In this document: one piece after another, positions 1-6,590 of the stretch
Position numbering within the stretch: the first letter of the stretch is position 1
Layout: each line of letters starts with the position of its first letter
NCBI GenBank assembly: GCA_020355945.1
Contig: CP070627.1
Coordinates: 1,525,686 to 1,532,860, forward strand
Origin: Candidatus Aminicenantota bacterium
Lineage (GTDB): Bacteria; Acidobacteriota; Aminicenantia; UBA2199
Length of the DNA stretch: 7,175 nt
Direction of reading: 5' to 3'
Translations under genes and position numbers: made by a program
Notes under the pieces: model-generated
Seen by the model: the letters and a program-made list of their open reading frames with translations, nothing else
What the model was told of the DNA's origin: nothing
Databases searched by the model: none

Positions 1-822
1 GAAAAACCGGAACTGGCTGATATGATGGCTTCTCTTTACGAGTATGATATCGATTTTAACCGGGACCTTCGAGAAAAAGACTCCTTTGCGCTCCTGGTGG
101 AGAAGATGTATTTAGAGGGTCGATTCGTACGATATGGATATATATTGGCTGCTGAGTTTACCAATAGGGGAAAGACCATACGGGTGGTTCGCTATACTGA
201 GCCGGAGGGGAGAACCGCTTATTTTCACCCGGATGGAAGTTCCGTAAGGAAGATGTTTTTAAGATGTCCGCTGCCGTTTATGCGGGTAACCTCCAGGTAC
301 GGCAGGAGGCGTCATCCCTTGTTGAACTTTTCCACCCGTCATAATGGCGTGGACCTGGCTGCCGCCCCGGGAACAAAAGTCAGGGCCACTGCCTCCGGCA
401 TTATCAAAAAAATAGGGTATGATCGTTCCAAAGGGAGATTTATTTGCATTAGACACAATAATCAATACATCAGCCACTATTACCATCTCAGCCGCACCGG
501 GAAGGGGATAAAACCCGGGGTAAGGGTGGAACAGGGACAAATTATCGGCTGTGTGGGAAGTACCGGTTGGGCCACCGGTTCTCATCTTCACTACGGGATA
601 CAAAAAAACGGGCGATTTATCAATCCCCTCAGCTTGAAATCCCCCAGCAAAGAACCGGTAAAGAAAATCTACCTTAACACATTTAAACAATATGCACATC
701 GAGTCTTATTGCTTCTTTCCGGTAGTAAATGGGTGAAAATCCCGGGATCCGTCACGGAAACATTTCTTAAAGACTCCACTGCGAAGCCTTTGCAGCCCAT
801 TACCCTTCCCATCCTCCGCTAG
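1..822 (+). CDS. M23-family (LytM-type) zinc peptidoglycan endopeptidase, C-terminal part; 5' end outside window
   Basis: Likely a cell-wall hydrolase that cuts peptide cross-links of peptidoglycan in the periplasm. The frame is open to the first base, and residues before the first Met (position 22) continue the family's typical run into 'YEYDIDF', so the true start lies upstream. Numbering from Met at 22: residues 5-80 form the region that commonly precedes the catalytic domain in these proteins; about 90-203 is the LytM domain. Visible motifs are 'SRYGRRRHPL' (91-100), the zinc ligands H107 and D111 in H-x-x-x-D, H155 in 'YYHL', and H188-L-H190. By family analogy H107, D111 and H190 bind zinc, while H155 and H188 act in catalysis, so the site looks intact. 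A tail of about 60 residues follows the domain. Any signal peptide would be in the missing part. It converges on the kinase gene with only 15 nt between the stop codons (TAG here). The peptidase call is firm; substrate and partners are unknown. Confidence 0.93.
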   Translation, partial: EKPELADMMASLYEYDIDFNRDLREKDSFALLVEKMYLEGRFVRYGYILAAEFTNRGKTIRVVRYTEPEGRTAYFHPDGSSVRKMFLRCPLPFMRVTSRYGRRRHPLLNFSTRHNGVDLAAAPGTKVRATASGIIKKIGYDRSKGRFICIRHNNQYISHYYHLSRTGKGIKPGVRVEQGQIIGCVGSTGWATGSHLHYGIQKNGRFINPLSLKSPSKEPVKKIYLNTFKQYAHRVLLLLSGSKWVKIPGSVTETFLKDSTAKPLQPITLPILR

Positions 823-837
823 ACTGGCATTCCCCCA

Positions 838-3231
838 TCAGTGCCCGGTAGAATCCGGGAATCCTCTTTCATCTAAAACTTGACGTATGGTAAGGGCCAG
901 TTCTCTTTTCACAATGGGTTTCATTAAAAATGCGCTGATTCCTTGAGACCTATAGTTATCTTCATTGATGGCTTCACTGAAACCGCTGCACAATATGATA
1001 GGAATATCCGCCCGTATTTTCTTGATTTCTTTTGCCAGTTGAAGGCCTGTTAAATTGGGCATGGTTTGATCGGAAATCACCAGGTCAAATTGATCAGGGG
1101 CAGCGCGGAAGGCTTCCAGGGCTTTGATGCTGTTGGTTTTGGTAACCACATGATATCCAAGTTTTTGCAGCATGTCTTCCCCCAGTCCCACTAAAATGTT
1201 TTCATCATCAACAAACAATACCCATTCATTTCCTCGGGGGATTACTCCTGTTTGATCGATTAACGCGGCCACTTCCTTTTCTTTGCTAACCGGTAGAAAA
1301 ACCTGGAAAGTGGTTCCTTTTCCAGGTTCGGAATAAACGGTAATGTCCCCGCCATAACTTTTTACGATGCCATGGACCACAGACAAGCCCATACCCGTGC
1401 CTTTTCCTTCTTGTTTGGTGGTGAAATAGGGATCAAATATCCGTTCCATGATATCCGGGCTCATACCATGCCCGGTGTCACTGACGGTCAATTGTTGATA
1501 TGCACCGGATTCCAGGTGAATACGATCGATGATACCCGGTTCCACTTCTATCTCTTTTAAGCCAATTTTTAGAACACCGCCTTTCATCCTCATGGCATGG
1601 CCTGCATTGGTGCAAAGATTCATGACTATCTGGTGGATTTCAGCGCTGTTGGCCAATACCGGGTTCTCCATCTGCGGGATAGCCTGACGTATCTCAATGG
1701 TGGTGGGCAGTATTGAGCGCATTAATTTTAACGTGTCATCCACCACATCATTTAACCATATCGGTCTTCGTTCTTTTTCACTTTTGCGACTGAAGGCAAG
1801 AATGTGTCTTACCAATTCTTTTGCACGATCAGAGGCACCAAGTACCTGCATAAGATTGAATCTGGCTTTGCTTTCCTCCGAGACAAGTTCAAGGGTTAAT
1901 TCTGTGTATCCCATAATAGCGCTTAAAATATTATTGAAATCATGGGCAATTCCACCGGCCAGTGTTCCCAGGGATTCCATTTTCTGCGCCTGGCGAAGTT
2001 GATCTTCCAGTTTTTGTCGTTCCTCCTCTGCCCGCTTCCGTGTGGTAATGTCGATCAAAATACCTTCCAGGGCCGGCCTGTCTTGTAAGGTAATGGGACT
2101 GTCAAATACTTCGATTTCGAAGCTAGTACCATCTTTTTTGATGCCCTTGAGCTCATACCTACTGGGGCTTGCCACTTCCTCTTTGCACCCGCTGAGATTT
2201 CTTAAATAATCCTCCATATTCAGCCGTTCCAAACTTTCCTTTGTAACCAATTCCTTCATATGTCTGTCCAGGATCTCTTCAGTATCCCGGAAGCCGAAGA
2301 TCTCAGCAAATTTACGGTTGCAAAATTTAACCACATGATCCTGGGTAATGTAGATGCCCACCAGGGAATTATCCACCAGGCGTTTGTATTTTTCTTCGCT
2401 TTTTTTCAGTGCCTCCTGGGCCTGTTTTCGTTCATTCACCTCTTGCTGCAGCTTTTCTGTCCGTTCTACCACTTTACTTTCCAGGGTATTGTTTAATTCT
2501 TTCAGTTCCCTGGAATAGGCTTCCAAATTTTCCACCATCAAATTGAAAGATTGAGCCAGGTTTCCCACCTCGTCCCTTGATGAGAAAGTGGCCCGTTTGG
2601 ATAAATCACCACTGGAAATCTCTTCAATGGTGTGCACCATTTTTTTTAGCGGCCTGGTAATCACCGTACTGGTAAGGAATACCACCGCAACACCCAGTAT
2701 AAAGATAATTGAACTCACATATGTGATGGTCAGCCGACTCTTTTCTATTTGTGCCCGGAGATTCTTTAAAAACAAACCCAAAAAAATATCCCCAATTGGC
2801 TTCTCTTTGTGAATAATACGAGCCGTGGCCCGGTAAATCAATTTATCTTTGGTAATGGGCTTGTTATTGAAGAGGAGCTGGTAATCCACCTTAAGGGCTG
2901 TTTCAAGATTGATGGCTGAAAAGACCTCACCTTTATTGTTGAGTACCACCAGGTAAGCCAGGTCCTGATATTGTTTCATACCTTCCAGGATCTCTCTCAT
3001 ATCCCTTTTGTCTTCAAATACCAGGGTGGAGCTTAAATTAAACGCGGTCATATTGGCAATACTTTGCGCTTTGTCCGCAGTGGCTTTTATTGCTTGTTTC
3101 TCAAGTTTAACCGGGAAAAAGGCGGTTATAAAAACAGAAATAAGAGCCAATAGGAGTGTAAAAATGATGATAAATTTTATGCGGATGGTTAATTTAAAGC
3201 TTCTAAAAATACCTTTAAAAAAATTTTTCAT
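838..3231 (-). CDS. Hybrid sensor histidine kinase: TM, CHASE8-like periplasmic sensor, TM, HAMP, coiled coil, PAS, HisKA, HATPase, receiver
   Basis: Inner-membrane kinase of 797 residues that should autophosphorylate and pass phosphate to its own receiver. Domains in order: membrane helix about 18-41; periplasmic region 42-168, whose 'NLSSTLVFEDKRDMREIL' stretch and following 'YLVVLNNKGEVF' resemble CHASE8, the sensor of YfiN-type cyclases; second membrane helix about 169-191; HAMP about 193-246; charged coiled coil to about 283; one PAS domain about 280-398; HisKA with H430 in 'GGIAHDFNNIL'; HATPase about 528-648 with N538-LCTN, D585-TGHG, FDPYFTT and GKGTGMGLS; receiver about 670-786 with acidic D675/D676, phospho-acceptor D721, S749 and K771. 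All key catalytic residues are present. The start chosen is ATG at 3231. A GTG six bases upstream (3237) is in frame but lies inside the Shine-Dalgarno sequence. It is the last gene of the operon, 18 nt after the YfiR-like gene. No response regulator or Hpt protein is visible nearby. The kinase call is certain; the CHASE8 assignment rests on pattern only (about 0.7). Confidence 0.97.
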   Translation of the reverse strand: MKNFFKGIFRSFKLTIRIKFIIIFTLLLALISVFITAFFPVKLEKQAIKATADKAQSIANMTAFNLSSTLVFEDKRDMREILEGMKQYQDLAYLVVLNNKGEVFSAINLETALKVDYQLLFNNKPITKDKLIYRATARIIHKEKPIGDIFLGLFLKNLRAQIEKSRLTITYVSSIIFILGVAVVFLTSTVITRPLKKMVHTIEEISSGDLSKRATFSSRDEVGNLAQSFNLMVENLEAYSRELKELNNTLESKVVERTEKLQQEVNERKQAQEALKKSEEKYKRLVDNSLVGIYITQDHVVKFCNRKFAEIFGFRDTEEILDRHMKELVTKESLERLNMEDYLRNLSGCKEEVASPSRYELKGIKKDGTSFEIEVFDSPITLQDRPALEGILIDITTRKRAEEERQKLEDQLRQAQKMESLGTLAGGIAHDFNNILSAIMGYTELTLELVSEESKARFNLMQVLGASDRAKELVRHILAFSRKSEKERRPIWLNDVVDDTLKLMRSILPTTIEIRQAIPQMENPVLANSAEIHQIVMNLCTNAGHAMRMKGGVLKIGLKEIEVEPGIIDRIHLESGAYQQLTVSDTGHGMSPDIMERIFDPYFTTKQEGKGTGMGLSVVHGIVKSYGGDITVYSEPGKGTTFQVFLPVSKEKEVAALIDQTGVIPRGNEWVLFVDDENILVGLGEDMLQKLGYHVVTKTNSIKALEAFRAAPDQFDLVISDQTMPNLTGLQLAKEIKKIRADIPIILCSGFSEAINEDNYRSQGISAFLMKPIVKRELALTIRQVLDERGFPDSTGH

Positions 3232-3245
3232 TCTCACCCCCTTAA
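3232..3245 (-). promoter_or_regulatory. Shine-Dalgarno site that decides the kinase start
   Basis: Read on the minus strand, the bases before ATG 3231 are TTAAGGGGGTGAGA, one mismatch from the ideal TAAGGAGGTGA. The G-run ends 5 nt before the ATG. The alternative GTG at 3237 is part of this site, so it is unlikely to be the initiation codon. Confidence 0.75.
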
Positions 3246-3249
3246 AACC

Positions 3250-3876
3250 CTATTTTATTACTTTTGCCAATTTTAATAATCGTGAACTAAAATCAGCACC
3301 TTCGGACCGGGCCCCGGTCAGATTGATGATAATTAAGGGACTTTCTCCTTTTGAGCCAATACTGATGGCAATTCCCAATTCACAATATGCAGGTACCCCG
3401 GTTAAACTGGTGATTCCCATCGAGCGGCAGACAGATACCAGGGTTTCAACGGCAATAGCCCGCAAAGGAGTGATATATACAATATCTACTTCCTCTCTGG
3501 CCAGGGTGGTCTTGACCTCTGACAGACTGCGTAAATTAATTGAAACACAACGAAACGGTATATCTTCAATCTTTTTGTTTCCTGAATTCTTCAGGTAGTC
3601 TTCGATTTGATTTTTGACGTTAAGTGACGTCCGGAATTTTTCCTGGTATAAAATGCCAATAACAATTTCATCACCGACCCGTTTTTCAAGATTTCGATCA
3701 TAGGGCAAAATTTTCAAAAAAAGAGGAATTTGAATATCAATCGGTGCTTCCATTTCCTCTGCAGTTGCTGCAGTTGCTGAAATCGACAATTGGATGATTA
3801 AGAAAACAGCCAGGAAAATTTTAATATATCCTTGCACTGCATTGAACAACTGTTTTTTCCTATTAACGTCACTCAT
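3250..3876 (-). CDS. YfiR-family (DUF4154) periplasmic protein
   Basis: A secreted protein of 208 residues. The N-terminus has basic residues (R6-K8), a hydrophobic stretch about 18-32, and tandem A-T-A A-T-A (34-39) before E40, a classic signal peptidase I site. The mature part has the YfiR-family pattern: an early 'IPLFLKILPYDRNL' (50-63), then 'DEIVIGILYQ' (69-78), and the diagnostic C-terminus 'INLTGARSEGADFSSRLLKL' (184-203). In Pseudomonas, YfiR is a periplasmic repressor of the CHASE8-containing diguanylate cyclase YfiN. Here the next gene is a kinase with a CHASE8-like sensor, so a direct periplasmic partnership is the natural inference. Cysteines C110, C150 and C165 fall in the mature part; whether they form a disulfide as in YfiR cannot be told. 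The gene begins 7 nt after the receptor stop codon and has only a weak Shine-Dalgarno sequence, which suggests translational coupling to the receptor gene. ATG at 3876 is the only sensible start. Stop is TAG. Confidence 0.9.
   Translation of the reverse strand: MSDVNRKKQLFNAVQGYIKIFLAVFLIIQLSISATAATAEEMEAPIDIQIPLFLKILPYDRNLEKRVGDEIVIGILYQEKFRTSLNVKNQIEDYLKNSGNKKIEDIPFRCVSINLRSLSEVKTTLAREEVDIVYITPLRAIAVETLVSVCRSMGITSLTGVPAYCELGIAISIGSKGESPLIIINLTGARSEGADFSSRLLKLAKVIK
3760..3777. repeat. Perfect 9-bp tandem duplication in the YfiR-like gene
   Basis: TGCAGTTGC occurs twice in a row. On the coding (minus) strand each copy encodes Ala-Thr-Ala, so the duplication yields two successive A-x-A signal-peptidase motifs (residues 34-36 and 37-39). 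Confidence 0.95.
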
Positions 3877-3883
3877 TTCATTT

Positions 3884-5875
3884 TTAAAGAATCAATTCAA
3901 TCTTAAACGTGAAGCTGCGGCCATTTTGAAGGATAGTATCCTGGGTGTGTTCATAACCTGCCGGGATATGGTACTCTACATCGAATAAATTCCTGGTTTG
4001 AAATGAAAATCCGAGAAGATTAAATAATTTCCCGGAAGAGAGATGAAAATTTGTCAATAGAAAAGATTTTGTCCGGTTACCACTGAGAGTGATGCGACCG
4101 GATTCATAAAACGTTTCAATCGAAGTGAAGAAATGTTTGAGTACGGGTACGGACAAGCCCAGTTTGATAATATGGGAAGGGGAATTGGTAATTTTTGCAT
4201 CCAGGATAACATTCCTGGTATGTTGGAGGTTATAGTTGAGATATCCCATCAGGCCATTTTTCAGCTTCACATTTAACTCGGCTTCCACTCCAATACCCTT
4301 TACTTTTTCAAGGTTTTGAAATTGCCATAATTCATCTGCAGGGTCAATCACCTGTTCGATTAATCCTCTCATTTCGAAATTGTACAGGGATAAGATGCCA
4401 AACACTTGCTTGCTAAGGCGTTGTTCCACTACCAGTTCGAGGGTATTTATTTTTTCACGTTTGATCAAGGGATTGGCTTTTGCTTCATCCTCGGCTTCAT
4501 AATAGGTTTCATAGATATTGGGTACGCGGTAGGCGTTTCCGTACAAAAACTTGAGGGTTGTGGCAGTAAACGGGTTATAGATCAGGGCCGCCCGTGGGGT
4601 TAGCGATGCCTTGCCCCGGTCGGAATATTTGTCATACCGCAGCCCCAGCATGAGGGATAAATTCTTCAATACCTGGTACTCATCCTGGATATAGAGAGCA
4701 TAATCATGGAAGGGAAAATCATCTTCAAATTCAGTCTGAAATTCATCCCAGGAGAGGTAAGAAACACGATAATGATTCCTGTATTCCGCGCCAATAATTA
4801 ACCGGTTATCGGGACGGATATCCCAGCTCAATTGGGTCTCAAACCCCAACCACATTTCCTTTGATTCTTCTTCCCAAAGGCTGGTGTACTCCGGGTCATC
4901 ATAGGGATATGCGCCATAGTATCTAATATAGTGATAGTAACCCCGCAGCATCATCTTCGTGTTATAACTGATATTTCCATTATACTTGATTTCAAAGAAA
5001 TCCCGCGAATCTAAGGTTTTAAAGCGATCGTCATTAAATGCGGTATCATAAGATGCAGTGGGCACTCCTTTTTCGCGGGAAGAGATCAGCCCCTGCAGGG
5101 AGAAATTCTTATATTTCAGGGAGGCAAAAATCCCATGATATTTGTCCCAATCCAGACCTTGTGCGATTCCATTATTGGTTTGGGGCTCATCAAATTCTTC
5201 AAAATAAAGGTCCTGGCCTTTGATATCGCCGATGTGAGCGGAAACAAAGAAATCCAGGCCATTTTTTAACTCTTTCCCCAATCGCATCCCCCCCTGGACC
5301 TTACCAAAACTTCCCGGCTGCAGCGTCAATTTTAAACCATCTACGGTCTTTCCCGTTTTGGTAATAATGTTAATTACCGCCAGCATGGCATTGGTGCCGT
5401 AAAGAGCTGAACCCGGTCCCCGAACGATTTCAATTCGTTCAATGGCATCTATATCCAGACCCAATTCGCTGCCAATGGTTGAAGACCCCCAAATATTGTC
5501 GGTAGTGGTGGCCCCGTTCAGCAATAATAACACCCGGTTGCTGTAATCGGAGGGACGGCTGAACCCTCGAACGCCTAAATAATTGTAGTTGCGATCATTG
5601 GATAAATAGAACCCCCTCACTCGCATTAAAATTTCATCCAACGTCCGATAACCATACCGCTCTATCTCTTCTCGGGTAATAATAGTCACTGATGCTGGAG
5701 CTTCACTCATTGTTTGATCGTATTTTGCCGCGGTACTGATTTTTACCTCCAGCAGTTCTTCCAATGAGGCTTCTTCACCCTTTTTATCAGTTTCATCCTC
5801 ACAAAAACCCGGTGGGAAGAGAAAAAGGCCCACTATAATCACTAATATAAGTTTTACCCCTAACTTCATTCTCAT
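3884..5875 (-). CDS. TonB-dependent outer-membrane receptor
   Basis: A 663-residue receptor, first gene of the operon. Residues 1-25 are a signal peptide (basic start, hydrophobic 9-20, then PPGFC before EDE); the residue before the Cys is Phe, which argues against a lipobox. The segment 'LLEVKISTAAK' (41-51) is where a TonB box would sit. The plug spans about 55-176 with 'EAPASVTIITREEI' (58-71), 'GVRGF' (101-105), 'RVLLLLNG' (114-121) and the closing 'IERIEIVRGPGSALYGTNA' to 'INIITKTG' signature (145-176). The remaining 480 or so residues show alternating aromatic/polar strands of a 22-strand barrel, including 'RNLFDVEYHIPAGYE' near the end. The last residue is Leu rather than the usual Phe. 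No N-terminal secretin/STN or carboxypeptidase-like extension is present, so it is not the usual FecA-type transducer. The sequence resembles the colicin-I/vitamin-B12-receptor-like group, but the ligand cannot be read from it. GTG at 5887 is in frame but lies in the Shine-Dalgarno region; ATG 5875 has GAGG at a 6-nt spacing. Confidence 0.95.
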   Translation of the reverse strand: MRMKLGVKLILVIIVGLFLFPPGFCEDETDKKGEEASLEELLEVKISTAAKYDQTMSEAPASVTIITREEIERYGYRTLDEILMRVRGFYLSNDRNYNYLGVRGFSRPSDYSNRVLLLLNGATTTDNIWGSSTIGSELGLDIDAIERIEIVRGPGSALYGTNAMLAVINIITKTGKTVDGLKLTLQPGSFGKVQGGMRLGKELKNGLDFFVSAHIGDIKGQDLYFEEFDEPQTNNGIAQGLDWDKYHGIFASLKYKNFSLQGLISSREKGVPTASYDTAFNDDRFKTLDSRDFFEIKYNGNISYNTKMMLRGYYHYIRYYGAYPYDDPEYTSLWEEESKEMWLGFETQLSWDIRPDNRLIIGAEYRNHYRVSYLSWDEFQTEFEDDFPFHDYALYIQDEYQVLKNLSLMLGLRYDKYSDRGKASLTPRAALIYNPFTATTLKFLYGNAYRVPNIYETYYEAEDEAKANPLIKREKINTLELVVEQRLSKQVFGILSLYNFEMRGLIEQVIDPADELWQFQNLEKVKGIGVEAELNVKLKNGLMGYLNYNLQHTRNVILDAKITNSPSHIIKLGLSVPVLKHFFTSIETFYESGRITLSGNRTKSFLLTNFHLSSGKLFNLLGFSFQTRNLFDVEYHIPAGYEHTQDTILQNGRSFTFKIELIL

Positions 5876-5876
5876 C

Positions 5877-5925
5877 GTATACCTCACTTCTTTTTACCCC
5901 AAGAATAAACCCACTTGAGGTATAC
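5877..5925 (-). promoter_or_regulatory. Perfect 10-bp inverted repeat bracketing the leader of the receptor operon (RBS-sequestering hairpin or operator)
   Basis: On the minus strand GTATACCTCA (5925-5916) is followed 29 nt later by its exact reverse complement TGAGGTATAC (5886-5877). The second arm contains the Shine-Dalgarno GAGG (5885-5882) and ends one base before the ATG at 5875. The first arm begins where the predicted promoter would start transcription. In RNA the two arms would pair and mask the ribosome binding site; in DNA they could be a two-site operator. The repeat itself is seen directly; its role is inferred. Confidence 0.8.
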
Positions 5926-5929
5926 TAAA

Positions 5930-5958
5930 ATAATATAAAAAAGAAAAAAAGTTTTCAA
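5930..5958 (-). promoter_or_regulatory. Predicted sigma70-type promoter of the receptor-YfiR-kinase operon
   Basis: On the minus strand TTGAAA (5958-5953) is separated by 17 nt from TATTAT (5935-5930); each hexamer matches the consensus at five of six positions. The spacer and flanks are T- and A-rich. The expected start of transcription is near 5922-5925, giving a leader of about 50 nt. The hexamers are seen; use in vivo is inferred, and AT-rich DNA gives chance matches. Confidence 0.5.
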
Positions 5959-6056
5959 CAAAAAAATAAAAAATAATCCGTATGATTGAAATTCCACCGT
6001 ATTTTATTTAAAAATTAAAAAAAAAATTTTTTTTTGAAAAAAATGGCCCGGGGCTA
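5959..6056. other. AT-rich divergent spacer with homopolymer tracts
   Basis: This central part of the intergenic region between the receptor operon and the cupin gene is nearly all A and T up to 6043. It includes a run of ten A (6017-6026) directly followed by nine T (6027-6035), a G, and seven A (6037-6043), then a short GC block containing CCCGGG (6048-6053). Such A-tracts are stiff or bent and can favour promoter activity or nucleoid-protein binding. No ORF or RNA gene is recognisable. Confidence 0.6.
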
Positions 6057-6085
6057 TTGAAATACAAAGGTAATTCCTTTAAAAT
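6057..6085 (+). promoter_or_regulatory. Predicted sigma70-type promoter of the cupin gene
   Basis: TTGAAA (6057-6062), a 17-nt spacer, then TAAAAT (6080-6085), each hexamer five of six to consensus. Transcription would start near 6092, giving a leader of about 80 nt. A dyad AAAGG-N5-CCTTT (6066-6080) lies within the spacer, a position where a repressor could act. A second weaker -10-like TTAAAAT lies at 6102-6108. Confidence 0.5.
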
Positions 6086-6163
6086 TTTTACCTGGAAAAT
6101 GTTAAAATGAAAATGAAACATCTATTCTTTGTAACCGTTGGATTTACATTATGGAATTGTGAC

Positions 6164-6168
6164 GGAGG
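6164..6168 (+). promoter_or_regulatory. Shine-Dalgarno GGAGG deciding the cupin start
   Basis: GGAGG sits 5 nt before ATG 6174. It selects this ATG over the in-frame TTG at 6138, which has no ribosome binding site and would add 12 residues outside the cupin fold. Confidence 0.85.
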
Positions 6169-6173
6169 TTTTG

Positions 6174-6503
6174 ATGAAAAAGGTTAACCTTAAAGAATTA
6201 ATTAAGAAGATTAAAGAAAGATGGGAACCGGAAGATGTGGCGTTTATCAACGAGACTGCTTTAAGGGTAGCAAAAGTCGAAGGCGCCTACGACTGGCATA
6301 CGCATCCGGGTGAAGATGAGTTTTTCCTGGTGCTGGAGGGAAATATATTTATTGACACCAATACAGCGGATGGAACCATTGAGTTGAAGGAAATGGAAGG
6401 TTACCTGGTGAAACGGGGAGTAAGGCACCGTTCAAGAACAGAAGCACCTGCCTGGGTATTATTGGTGGAACCCACCCGAACCAAAACAAAAGGTGTAAAA
6501 TAA
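6174..6503 (+). CDS. Small single-domain cupin protein
   Basis: A 109-residue cytoplasmic protein (no signal peptide) made of one cupin beta-barrel. Cupin motif 1 is G38-AYDW-H42-T-H44-PGED-E49-FFLVLE-G56, and motif 2 is 'EGYLVKRGVRHRSR' (75-88) with H85. H42, H44, E49 and H85 are the four expected metal ligands, so a bound divalent metal is likely. A basic, helical N-terminus (2-17) precedes the barrel. Members of this broad group include isomerases, dioxygenases and small ligand-binding proteins, and nothing in the sequence picks one. The gene is divergent from the receptor operon and shares its control region, but a functional link is not shown. Stop is TAA. A possible terminator lies about 50 nt downstream. 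Confidence 0.92.
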   Translation: MKKVNLKELIKKIKERWEPEDVAFINETALRVAKVEGAYDWHTHPGEDEFFLVLEGNIFIDTNTADGTIELKEMEGYLVKRGVRHRSRTEAPAWVLLVEPTRTKTKGVK

Positions 6504-6540
6504 ATTTTGGCTAAAATTAAAATTGCTGTATTTTAAATTC

Positions 6541-6580
6541 CTGCCAGAAACCATTTTTCCCTGCCGGGAATGATTTTTCC
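6541..6580. repeat. Two-copy imperfect 20-nt tandem repeat
   Basis: Copies at 6541-6560 and 6561-6580 both start CTGCC and end ATTTTTCC; they match at 16 of 20 positions by eye. A third partial start (CTG) follows. The repeat overlaps the candidate terminator. Confidence 0.7.
6553..6578 (+). terminator. Candidate Rho-independent terminator after the cupin gene
   Basis: TTCCC (6557-6561), loop TGCC, GGGAA (6566-6570) forms a 5-bp core. After one T-T mismatch the stem can extend by three more pairs (6553-6555 with 6572-6574), followed by TTTT (6575-6578). The stem is short and GC content modest, so this is tentative. Confidence 0.4.
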
Positions 6581-6590
6581 CTGATTGCTA

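Noticed and set aside
259..699. 146-codon open frame on the minus strand
   Set aside because: It is antisense to the conserved catalytic domain of the M23 peptidase and has no family features.
22..822. ATG at 22 as the true start of the M23 peptidase
   Set aside because: The frame is open to base 1 and the residues before and after this Met continue a conserved stretch of the family with no Shine-Dalgarno sequence before it, so it is an internal Met.
823..849. Possible bidirectional terminator between the convergent peptidase and kinase genes
   Set aside because: The stem ACTGGCA/TGCC-C-GGT needs a bulge and a wobble pair, overlaps the kinase coding end, and has no T-run on either strand.
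838..3231. Diguanylate cyclase output for the CHASE8-like protein
   Set aside because: There is no GGDEF domain; the C-terminal half is unmistakably HisKA, HATPase and receiver.
3008..3598. 196-codon open frame on the plus strand
   Set aside because: It runs antisense across the kinase-YfiR junction, has no ribosome binding site and no recognisable domain, and both minus-strand genes are clear family members.
6138..6173. TTG at 6138 as the cupin start
   Set aside because: No ribosome binding site precedes it, while ATG 6174 has GGAGG at 5 nt and matches the fold boundary.
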